Shown here piece by piece: positions 1-4,864 of a DNA stretch of 7,404 bases; position 1 is the stretch's first letter; each line of letters begins with the position of its first letter. The translations under genes and the position numbers were made by a program. Below the pieces are notes generated by a model. It ran no database searches. It was not told the DNA's origin and saw only the letters and a list, made by a program, of their open reading frames with translations. Source of the stretch: Spirochaetota bacterium (GTDB lineage Bacteria > Spirochaetota > JAGLSM01 > JAKPMW01). The DNA is taken from the NCBI GenBank assembly GCA_029548715.1, contig JAKPMW010000422.1, positions 1-7,404 on the forward strand. Direction: 5' to 3'.

Positions 1-776
1 AGACCGTCATCGAGGCGATGGGGTCGCAGCAGGTGGATGTGGTCCTCTCGCGCATCATGTCGAGGACGAAGATCGAGGTCGAGACCACTGTCCCCAGGGT
101 GGCCTACCGCGAAACGATCACCAAGTCGGCCCAGGGCCACCACAAGCACAAGAAGCAGTCCGGCGGGCACGGCCAGTACGGTGAAGTCTACATCGAGGTC
201 AAACCGATCGATCCCTCCGAGGTCTTTGCCTTCGAGGACGCGATGGTGGGCGGCGCCATCCCCCGCAACTTTATCCCCGGTGTCGAAAAGGGACTTCATG
301 AGGGGATGGCGGCCGGCGTGCTTGCGGCGTACCCGATGACCGGCGTCCATGTCAAACTGTATGATGGCACCTTCCATGATGTTGATTCTTCGGAGATGTC
401 CTTCAAGATTGCCGGACGGATGGCCCTGCGGGATGCTGTGGCCAAGGCCGGCCCGGTTTTGCTTGAGCCGGTGATGGACCTGACGGTGTTTGTGGGTGAG
501 GAATCCTACGGGAGCGTTATCAGCGACCTCAACTCGCGGCGCGGGCGCCTGATGGGATCGGACGAAGGGGATGACGGCTCTGCCGCAGTCAAAAAGGTGC
601 GGGCCAAGGTCCCGCTGGCCGAGCTGCTCAAGTATGCGGCCGATCTCAAGTCGCTGACCAGCGGCAAGGCCACGTTTGAGATGTCCTTTTCGCACTATGA
701 TCCGCTGACCGGGAGGGCGGCCGAGCAGATTATTGCCTCACGCAAGGCCGAACTCGAGGCCCTCGACAAGGAATAG
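1..776 (+). CDS. Elongation factor G-like protein, C-terminal part (5' end outside window)
   Basis: This is the C-terminal 257 residues of an EF-G family translational GTPase. EF-G moves tRNA and mRNA through the ribosome after peptide bond formation. The GTPase domain and domain II lie upstream of the window, and the frame is already open at base 3. Visible are domain IV with YRETIT followed by a KHKKQSGGHGQYG block (about residues 47-60 of the visible part), and domain V with a SYGSVISDLNSRRGRL stretch (about 165-180). The KHKKQSGGHGQ form, in place of the usual FIRQSGGRGQ of canonical FusA, is typical of the second EF-G-like group (EF-G II / EF-G-like), so I call a paralogue and not the essential FusA. 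The gene stops with TAG at 774-776. No ribosomal protein or EF-Tu gene follows, unlike the str operon, which supports a paralogue. The precise role of EF-G-like paralogues varies and cannot be read from this fragment. Confidence 0.93.
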   Translation, partial: TVIEAMGSQQVDVVLSRIMSRTKIEVETTVPRVAYRETITKSAQGHHKHKKQSGGHGQYGEVYIEVKPIDPSEVFAFEDAMVGGAIPRNFIPGVEKGLHEGMAAGVLAAYPMTGVHVKLYDGTFHDVDSSEMSFKIAGRMALRDAVAKAGPVLLEPVMDLTVFVGEESYGSVISDLNSRRGRLMGSDEGDDGSAAVKKVRAKVPLAELLKYAADLKSLTSGKATFEMSFSHYDPLTGRAAEQIIASRKAELEALDKE

Positions 777-790
777 ACCCGAAATGGGAA

Positions 791-819
791 TTGCTCGCGG
801 CCGGGCAAGCTGCTATTTT
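791..819 (+). promoter_or_regulatory. Possible sigma-70-type promoter for the ATPase gene
   Basis: TTGCTC at 791-796 and TATTTT at 814-819 are separated by exactly 17 bases. The boxes match the consensus at 3/6 and 4/6 positions. They lie in the gap between the EF-G-like gene and the ATPase gene, so the latter may be transcribed on its own and not only by read-through. Confidence 0.4.
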
Positions 820-875
820 TACAGGACCCCGGCCCGGGCAGGATCAGAGGGCATGTTCGAAACAGGAGGACAGGC

Positions 876-1403
876 ATGGCCGTTCGCAAGATGATCGTGG
901 ATGAGAATCACATCCTTTTCAATACCCACGGCATGTACTACAAGGAATTTCAAAGTGATCTCAGGCAGGTCCGCTTCTATACGGTCTTTATTGTGCAAAG
1001 GGCGCCTGAAAAGTTCAAAGAGGTCAACCTGCTCGAGCAGCAGCTCTCCGAGCTGATCAAAAACGCCATCAAGCACGGCAACAAGAACGATCCATCGAAA
1101 AAGGTCAAGGTCTGGTATGATTTCAACAAGCGGGCCAAGATCATCATCGAGGATGAGGGCGAAGGGTTTCAGCAGCTTGAGGAGTGGATCAAATTCAACG
1201 AAGAGCGGAACCGCTGTTTTGAAGAGCATGATTTTGAAAACATGGAAAAATTTGTCTCATACCGCTCGAAGCACTCAAGCGAAGACGATGGAGGAAACGC
1301 CCTTTTTGCGGCGCTCGAATACTGGAATGGCGGGATGGTCTGGAACGCCAAAAAGAACAAGGTTGTCGTGGTACGGTATTTCTCCGAAGAAAATGAGGCC
1401 TGA
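876..1403 (+). CDS. Small GHKL-type ATP-binding protein (RsbW/anti-sigma-like histidine kinase ATPase)
   Basis: This 175-residue cytoplasmic protein consists of essentially a single HATPase_c-like domain. The Bergerat-fold motifs are visible: an N-box ELIKNAIKHG (residues 59-68) with the metal-coordinating Asn63, a G1 box DEGEGF (93-98), and a G2-like DGGNALF (138-144) in the ATP-lid region. There is no histidine phosphoacceptor domain, receiver domain, membrane segment or sensor. It therefore resembles stand-alone ATPases of the RsbW/SpoIIAB class, which bind or phosphorylate a protein partner, more than a complete sensor kinase. The overall sequence (start MYYKEFQSDLRQVRFYTVF, end NALFAALEYWNGG) recalls proteins I associate with spirochaetes; this is recognition from memory. 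The start is set by AGGAGG at 864-869, six bases before ATG. No anti-anti-sigma (STAS) or sigma-factor gene is adjacent, so its partner and target are unknown. Confidence 0.85.
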   Translation: MAVRKMIVDENHILFNTHGMYYKEFQSDLRQVRFYTVFIVQRAPEKFKEVNLLEQQLSELIKNAIKHGNKNDPSKKVKVWYDFNKRAKIIIEDEGEGFQQLEEWIKFNEERNRCFEEHDFENMEKFVSYRSKHSSEDDGGNALFAALEYWNGGMVWNAKKNKVVVVRYFSEENEA

Positions 1404-1423
1404 CCATCTGGTGGATTTTCCTT

Positions 1424-1473
1424 CCCATGAACAAAAAAACCGCCTGCGCACAGGTGGTTTTTTTGTTCATGGG
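1424..1473. terminator. Bidirectional intrinsic terminator between convergent genes
   Basis: Two 23-base arms (1424-1446 and 1451-1473) are complementary throughout, with only one G-T wobble, around a four-base CGCA loop. The GC-rich core ACCGCCTG/CAGGTGGT is followed by seven T on both strands, because an A7 run precedes it. This is the usual form of a terminator that works in both directions. It lies 20 bases after the ATPase stop codon and downstream of the convergent discoidin gene. Confidence 0.93.
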
Positions 1474-1531
1474 GGCGGGCGAAACATTGATAGAGGCCGG
1501 GAGGCTGTTCCCCAAAAAAGCTTTTCTGAAT

Positions 1532-1543
1532 CCCCGGCCGGGG
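1532..1543. repeat. 12-base GC palindrome downstream of the discoidin gene
   Basis: CCCCGGCCGGGG is perfectly self-complementary and is followed on the minus strand, 16 bases further on, by a T6 run. It lies 27 bases past the minus-strand discoidin stop codon and could help terminate that transcript. With no loop bases it is a poor hairpin, so its role is uncertain. Confidence 0.35.
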
Positions 1544-1570
1544 CGTGTGTGTAACGACCGGCATCAAAGT

Positions 1571-2101
1571 TCAGAAAAATTCAATCTCCGCGATACCGAC
1601 TTCCTCGGGTGGCTCGGTTGTGCCCTTGTATACGGAATGAATGATGATCTTGATCCAGCGCACATCGTGGGTTTGCGAAAATGAGAGTTCCTGCATTCCG
1701 GGCTCGTCTTCCTTGAGACTCCAGTAATAGCTTGAGTAATCTGAAAGCAGGATTCGGGCTGTCCTGAGTTTTGCCCCGTAGCTGTATGTGTTTTTGTCAC
1801 TGGCGTATCCGTTGATCAGCCTGATGCCGGACACCAGGACGGGCTCGGACCATGATGCCTGGATGGATTCAAAGCGTGGGTCGCTGGTCTTTCCTGGAAC
1901 CCAGGCCGTCTTGAGATCTCCGTCAAAGGCTTTGGCGGATCCGCTGGCCGGGTTTTTTGCGGAAGAGGCGGTGTAGCTTACCTTGCCGACACTCCGGATA
2001 GCCGGTCGCGGCAGGGCCAGGATGACGATGATGATGGCAAGTATCGGTGCAAGGATGGCAAGGGCCAGCTTGAGATTGCGTTTGCTGAGAATGGCAGGCA
2101 T
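1571..2101 (-). CDS. Membrane-anchored protein with NADase-type discoidin (carbohydrate-binding-like) domain
   Basis: This 176-residue protein has a short basic cytoplasmic tail (SKRNLK, residues 6-11), one hydrophobic segment (about 12-30) and then an extracytoplasmic domain to the end. That domain (about 41-176) has the hallmarks of the F5/8-type-C/discoidin superfamily, closest to the NADase-type glycan-binding subgroup: AFDGDLKTAWVPG (58-70), a later GIRLINGY strand followed by a charged loop, and a C-terminal strand EEVGIAEIEFF. The family usually binds sugars or surfaces and is often attached to an enzyme, but no catalytic domain is present here. The start codon at 2099-2101 (minus strand) is chosen because AAGGAG precedes it by six bases and the hydrophobic anchor then falls at the N-terminus. 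The open frame continues upstream to 2344 only because it crosses two tRNA genes. The absence of a cleavage-like motif suggests a retained anchor and not a cleaved signal peptide. Confidence 0.82.
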   Translation of the reverse strand: MPAILSKRNLKLALAILAPILAIIIVILALPRPAIRSVGKVSYTASSAKNPASGSAKAFDGDLKTAWVPGKTSDPRFESIQASWSEPVLVSGIRLINGYASDKNTYSYGAKLRTARILLSDYSSYYWSLKEDEPGMQELSFSQTHDVRWIKIIIHSVYKGTTEPPEEVGIAEIEFF

Positions 2102-2128
2102 GCGTGCTCCTTTGAGGGACTGTCTGAA

Positions 2129-2134
2129 AATATA
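2129..2134 (-). promoter_or_regulatory. Possible -10 box of the discoidin gene promoter
   Basis: TATATT on the minus strand matches the -10 consensus at 5/6 positions and lies about 28 bases before the start codon. No clear -35 box is seen at the usual distance, so this is a weak call. Confidence 0.35.
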
Positions 2135-2169
2135 CTGTGTAAAACCTGCTGGAGTTTTCCCCGAATTTA

Positions 2170-2197
2170 TTGACCATCTCCGAGGCCGGGTTGTAGC
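2170..2197 (+). promoter_or_regulatory. Possible promoter of the tRNA cluster
   Basis: TTGACC (2170-2175, 5/6 consensus) is followed after 16 bases by TGTAGC (2192-2197, weak -10). This would place the transcript start about ten bases before the first tRNA. It is the only good -35-like box between the divergent discoidin gene and the array. Confidence 0.45.
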
Positions 2198-2214
2198 TTT
2201 GTGGCAATGCAGTA

Positions 2215-2286
2215 CGGGGTGTAGCGCAGGGGTAGCGCATCTGCTTTGGGAGCAGAGAGTCGCTGGTTCAAATCCAGTCACCCCGA
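2215..2286 (+). tRNA. tRNA-Pro(TGG)
   Basis: The full cloverleaf can be drawn. The acceptor stem CGGGGTG/CACCCCG has seven perfect pairs, the D stem is GCGC/GCGC, the anticodon stem TCTGC/GCAGA carries loop TTTGGGA with anticodon TGG, and the T loop is TTCAAAT. The discriminator base is A and no CCA is encoded. It is the first gene of the array, eight bases before the next tRNA. Confidence 0.97.
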
Positions 2287-2293
2287 ATCTCTC

Positions 2294-2367
2294 GCACCAG
2301 TAGCTCAGCTGGATAGAGCAACAGCCTTCTAAGCTGTGGGTCACAGGTTCGAGTCCTGTCTGGTGCG
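2294..2367 (+). tRNA. tRNA-Arg(TCT)
   Basis: The acceptor stem is GCACCAG/CTGGTGC (seven perfect pairs). The anticodon stem ACAGC/GCTGT holds loop CTTCTAA with anticodon TCT, which reads AGA and AGG. The T arm is ACAGG-TTCGAGT-CCTGT. The discriminator is G and CCA is not encoded. Confidence 0.97.
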
Positions 2368-2461
2368 CGCTGGTATGGGCCGCGGGCTGTTTTCCGATAG
2401 ATACGGAATGTTGCCACTTGCCGGATTGTGTTGCCGGTTGTATCTTTTATCCAGGTTTCAT

Positions 2462-2534
2462 GGTGGGTGTAGTTCAGCGGTAGAGCACCAGAATGTGGAT
2501 CTGGGGGTCGCGGGTTCAAACCCCGTCACCCACC
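2462..2534 (+). tRNA. tRNA-His(GTG)
   Basis: The acceptor stem GTGGGTG/CACCCAC is extended by an eighth G(-1):C73 pair, the identity element of bacterial tRNA-His and encoded here in the DNA. The anticodon stem CCAGA/TCTGG carries loop ATGTGGA with anticodon GTG. The T loop is TTCAAAC. Confidence 0.97.
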
Positions 2535-2538
2535 CAAA

Positions 2539-2574
2539 AATGGCCCATAAAAGTCTTGCCTTTTACGGGCCATT
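2539..2574. repeat. Inverted repeat between tRNA-His and tRNA-Arg(TCG)
   Basis: Arms 2539-2553 and 2560-2574 pair over 15 positions with a single A-C mismatch around a six-base loop. On the plus strand no T run follows. On the minus strand the stem is followed by a short T run, so as a terminator it would act only against the direction of tRNA transcription. It may instead be an RNA-processing or pausing hairpin in the tRNA precursor. Confidence 0.6.
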
Positions 2575-2599
2575 GATTAGCTTTACAACGCTTGTATGA

Positions 2600-2673
2600 G
2601 CGTCCGTAGCTCAGCTGGATAGAGCGTCGGACTTCGAATCCGCAGGTCGCAGGTTCGAGTCCTGCCGGGCGCG
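2600..2673 (+). tRNA. tRNA-Arg(TCG)
   Basis: The acceptor stem is GCGTCCG/CGGGCGC with one T-G wobble, the D stem is GCTC/GAGC, and the T arm is GCAGG-TTCGAGT-CCTGC. The anticodon loop CTTCGAA gives anticodon TCG. The outermost anticodon-stem pair (position 27-43) is a T-C mismatch and the other four pairs are intact. The discriminator is G and there is no encoded CCA. Confidence 0.95.
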
Positions 2674-2699
2674 CAAGTTCAAGCGCACTTTCGCAAGAC

Positions 2700-2772
2700 G
2701 GGCCGCTAGCTCAGCTGGTAGAGCAGCAGACTCTTAATCTGCGGGTCGAAGGTTCGATCCCTTCGCGGCTCA
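2700..2772 (+). tRNA. tRNA-Lys(CTT)
   Basis: The acceptor stem is GGGCCGC/GCGGCTC with one G-T wobble. The anticodon stem GCAGA/TCTGC carries loop CTCTTAA with anticodon CTT, which reads AAG. The T arm is GAAGG-TTCGATC-CCTTC. The discriminator is A and there is no CCA. Confidence 0.97.
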
Positions 2773-2777
2773 CTCGG

Positions 2778-2857
2778 GCGAGTGTGGTGGAATGGTAGAC
2801 ACGCCTGACTTAGGATCAGGTGCCTCAGGCATGGGGGTTCAAGTCCCTCCACTCGCA
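2778..2857 (+). tRNA. tRNA-Leu(TAG)
   Basis: The acceptor stem GCGAGTG/CACTCGC is perfect. The anticodon stem CCTGA/TCAGG holds loop CTTAGGA with anticodon TAG, which reads CTN codons. The enlarged variable region makes it 80 bases long, as expected for a class II tRNA. The discriminator is A, the usual tRNA-Leu identity base. Confidence 0.96.
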
Positions 2858-2881
2858 ACTCGTACCCGGTGTACAGTTTTT

Positions 2882-2953
2882 GCGGGAATAGCTCAGTGGT
2901 AGAGCGCCACCTTGCCAAGGTGGATGTCGCGGGTTCAAGTCCCGTTTCCCGCT
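2882..2953 (+). tRNA. tRNA-Gly(GCC)
   Basis: The acceptor stem is GCGGGAA/TTCCCGC. The anticodon stem CCACC/GGTGG carries loop TTGCCAA with anticodon GCC. The T loop is TTCAAGT. The discriminator is T, the usual tRNA-Gly identity base, and no CCA is encoded. It is the last gene of the array, with a terminator two bases downstream. Confidence 0.97.
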
Positions 2954-2954
2954 C

Positions 2955-2990
2955 AAAAAGAGGATCGCCCAACGGTGGTCCTCTTTTTTT
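2955..2990 (+). terminator. Intrinsic terminator of the tRNA cluster
   Basis: Arms 2955-2966 and 2977-2988 pair over 12 positions with one T-G wobble around a ten-base loop. The right arm runs into a seven-T tract. The position directly after tRNA-Gly makes it the end of the tRNA transcript. Confidence 0.92.
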
Positions 2991-3137
2991 GTGTGCGCCC
3001 AACCTGCTGCCAACAATCGCACAATTGGAATGCGACTCCGGGAGAGCCAGTACAAAAACGTGAAATCATCATGCGTATCCCGGATTGATGCCGCAATGTG
3101 AAGAATTTGGGTGTATCCTCAGTTTCAGGAGGCCCAC

Positions 3138-3697
3138 ATGAAACGACACGCGCTACTCATGACCAGTATAGTCCTGACGGTGACTTTGTGTGCCCCGGCT
3201 GCGGCCGCAGTGCGCCATGACTTTAGCGAGATTGACAGAAAGGCGAATGCCCTGCCGGCCAATATCAGATCGCTTAAGGAACTGGGCAGGCGGGTCAGGG
3301 CCATCAGCGATCCAAACCCATTACCCCATTGTTCCCTACTGGCAGCTTCTTGAAAAAAAGATCAGGGTCAAGGTGACACTCGGACCTCCGCTTGACTATC
3401 CCGAATCGAAAAAGAGCGGGGTCGTCATCAGCAGGCCCACGGTCATGGTCAACTACCTGACTGGAGGTGAGTTCCGGATTGAACTTGGTGGTCCGCGTAA
3501 TGTCGAACTGTACGGTGTGCGGATGGAGGGCCATGACCAGAAAACCATGAAGTACTCACGTTCTGTCTACAAAAATGGCAAACATCACATTGCCATGGAT
3601 ATGCCCTGACATCAGGGCGGATGCCATCTATTACGTTGTTGTCTCGACCCGCAAGGATGCCCTCTACCTTTTTGTGGTTGCCAGGGAAGACTTTTGA
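3138..3697 (+). pseudogene. Secreted/periplasmic protein of unknown family, broken by two frameshifts
   Basis: AGGAGG precedes the ATG by six bases. The first residues form a good signal peptide (MKRHALLMTSIVLTVTLCAPAAAA, with a likely cut after the Ala run). This frame continues to ISDPN and then stops at 3351-3353. The following +1 frame stays open from before that point and reads YPIVPYWQLLEKKIRVKV through HHIAMDMP to TGA at 3607-3609. A further +1 shift gives DIRADAIYYVVVSTRKDAL to TGA at 3695-3697. Removing one C from each of two CCC runs (3317-3319 and 3604-3606) joins all three segments into one protein of about 185 residues. I do not recognise the family. The mature part alternates hydrophobic and polar residues like a beta-rich domain and has no visible catalytic motif. 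Either the gene decayed recently, since the downstream frames are still protein-like, or the sequence has homopolymer errors. Confidence 0.7.
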
Positions 3698-3711
3698 CAA
3701 AAAACAATTGC

Positions 3712-3736
3712 AACATGTTCAACTCTTGAACATGTT
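3712..3736. repeat. Perfect 11-base inverted repeat, operator or weak terminator
   Basis: AACATGTTCAA (3712-3722) and TTGAACATGTT (3726-3736) are perfect reverse complements around a three-base spacer. Each half also contains the self-complementary AACATGTT, so AACATGTTC occurs as two direct copies 17 bases apart. The element starts 14 bases after the broken secreted-protein gene and is followed by CTTTT, so it may be a weak terminator. On the minus strand a T6 run follows after seven bases. It is also immediately upstream of a TATAGT box (3741-3746), a position suited to an operator. Confidence 0.6.
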
Positions 3737-3898
3737 CTTTTATAGTGTTTGCTTGTGTCGAAGAGACAGAGGTCTGATAATCTGTCATCAAGAAGTATGC
3801 CGCTGGTGCTATCGGGTCCCGAGCGCAGTCTCGGCTTGGCCCGAGCCGGCACGCGCCCGGCTTTGTAATGGCGTGCAAGGATATCGCGTGCCAAATAC

Positions 3899-3927
3899 TT
3901 GACGGGGTTCAGGCCGGGTACTAAGCT
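3899..3927 (+). promoter_or_regulatory. Possible promoter of the toxin-antitoxin-like unit
   Basis: TTGACG (3899-3904, 5/6 consensus) is followed after 17 bases by TAAGCT (3922-3927, weak -10). The start codon of the first gene lies about 60 bases further on. A competing candidate is TATAGT at 3741-3746, much further upstream. Confidence 0.35.
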
Positions 3928-3990
3928 GTGTATGTAAAGAGGGTCGAGTCCGGTTTTGGGCTTTTCCGTTGAGTACTGAGGGGGAGCAGC

Positions 3991-4158
3991 ATGGAGCCGA
4001 AGGATATCAAGCGGTTGCGCCATCAGCTTGACGAGCGAAAGCGACTTAATCAGAGTTCGGAAGACGAGAAGAAAAGTTTTATGACTCGCGCCGGTATTCT
4101 GACGAAAAAGGGAGCGATAACTCCGCACTTGCTGGCGAAGCAGGAAAAGCATGACTGA
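3991..4158 (+). CDS. Small charged protein, candidate antitoxin
   Basis: This 55-residue protein has a strong GGGGGAG ribosome binding site a few bases before the ATG. The N-terminal half is a highly charged, probably helical segment rich in Lys, Arg, Glu and Asp (MEPKDIKRLRHQLDERKRLN). It is followed by SFMTRAGILTKKGAITPHLL, a short motif I have seen as a recurring ending of small proteins encoded directly before ADP-ribosyltransferase-like genes; this is memory, not a search result. The last eight bases overlap the first codons of the next gene, which implies translational coupling. Size, charge, overlap and partner suggest an antitoxin that binds and neutralises the downstream protein. No helix-turn-helix or other DNA-binding fold is evident, so autoregulation is not supported by the sequence. 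The function is inferred from context only. Confidence 0.65.
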   Translation: MEPKDIKRLRHQLDERKRLNQSSEDEKKSFMTRAGILTKKGAITPHLLAKQEKHD

Positions 4159-4712
4159 GAGCCTGTATTCTTGGCGGGCCCAGCTCGTTTTGGGGTTCCA
4201 AGGATGTACAGGAGTCACTCGTCAACACGCCGGCTTCTGACATGCGTATTAGTGAAAATTCATATGACTGGCTCGGTCCCGGGATGTATTTCTGGGAAAA
4301 CGACAGCGACCGGGCTCTTGAGTGGGCAAAGGCGAAATACCCCAAGGCGTCGGCTATCGTGGGTGCGTATATTGACTTGGGACTCTGCCTCGATTTCATG
4401 TCGTCGGCATTTCTGGATCTCCTTACTCCGGCTTATGAGTCGATTGCAACCCCCGAGCTTCCAGAAAACTCGGGAAGCATGCTGTTGCGACCGCGTGACT
4501 GTGCTGTTATCATGGCCATCCACCAGACTCGTGTGGATAATAGTGAAGCTCCGTTTGACACGGTGCGCGGGGTGTTCTGGGAAGGTGACGAGGTCTACCC
4601 GACCGCTGGTTTTTACAAGCGCAACCATATTCAAATTGCAGTGCGGAACCCGAACTGCATTAAAGGCTTTTTCCTGCCACGGAAGAAGAACGAGAAATTT
4701 CCTGCGCCATAA
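4151..4712 (+). pseudogene. ADP-ribosyltransferase-like protein, candidate toxin, frameshifted near its start
   Basis: The ATG at 4151 overlaps the upstream gene by eight bases and has AGGA in front. It opens MTESLYSWRAQLVLGFQG and stops at 4238-4240. The rest of the protein continues in the next frame, readable from 4200 (KDVQESLVNTPASD) and as an intact ORF from ATG 4242 to TAA 4710-4712 (156 residues). Counted from that ATG, YDWLGPGMYFWE (8-19) resembles the G-x-G-[IV]-Y-F motif of PARP/diphtheria-type ADP-ribosyltransferases, VRGVFWEGD lies at 108-116, and NHIQIAVRNPNCIKGFF (128-144) resembles the final active-site strand. The expected His-Gly NAD-binding motif should follow LVLGF, exactly where the frame breaks. 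One possible history is an 11-base loss between two short TCCA repeats. If translation began at 4242, the product would lack the first strand and probably be inactive. The family role as a toxin is inferred from fold and neighbour. Confidence 0.68.
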
Positions 4713-4780
4713 GCCGTTCCCGTTTCTCCTGTCCTGCAAGAAATTTTACAAAAATCCAGGTTTGCGTATCTTCCAAAAGC

Positions 4781-4806
4781 ATGCAAGGCAGTGCTTGGCG
4801 TTTTTT
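4781..4806 (+). terminator. Weak intrinsic terminator after the toxin-like gene
   Basis: An imperfect stem (ATGCAAG, 4781-4787, against CTTG-G-CGT, 4794-4801, with one bulged G and one T-G pair) around a six-base loop ends in a six-T tract at 4801-4806. It lies about 70 bases beyond the toxin-like gene and would close that transcript. Confidence 0.5.
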
Positions 4807-4864
4807 CTTCAGTCGATTTGCAATATCTCCGATTCTTGGAAGAGATGTGCTGAGGAGGCCTGAT

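Larger units (their letters stand above)
3698..3990. other. Non-coding interval with palindromes and several possible hairpins
   Basis: No convincing gene is seen on either strand in this stretch. It begins with a palindromic element (listed separately). From 3819 to 3892 it contains mutually exclusive pairing segments: CCGAG (3819-3823) or CCGAG (3841-3845) with CTCGG (3830-3834), GCCGG (3845-3849) with CCGGC (3857-3861), and GGCACGC (3848-3854) with GCGTGCC (3886-3892). It could be the leader of the downstream two-gene unit, a small RNA, or the remnant of an older insertion. Confidence 0.4.

Noticed and set aside
2102..2344. N-terminal extension of the discoidin gene by 81 codons.
   Set aside because: It would run through two tRNA genes and put the membrane anchor inside the protein; the start at 2101 has a good ribosome binding site.
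2215..2953. CRISPR-like array, because of repeated similar units.
   Set aside because: The repeated units are tRNA D- and T-arm consensus sequences in complete cloverleaves, not identical repeats with spacers.
2215..3063. Several short ORFs on both strands across 2215-3063, some with peptides such as GLEPATST.
   Set aside because: They are translations of tRNA genes; the repeated peptide patterns come from conserved T-arm sequences.
3726..3740. GAACATGTTC as a LexA (SOS) box.
   Set aside because: The Gram-positive LexA site has four bases between GAAC and GTTC; here there are only two, and no SOS gene is adjacent.
3664..4218. A 184-codon minus-strand frame over the non-coding interval and candidate antitoxin.
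   Set aside because: It overlaps the end of the broken secreted-protein gene and the antitoxin gene with no ribosome binding site or recognisable motif. I looked for a transposase remnant and could not support one.
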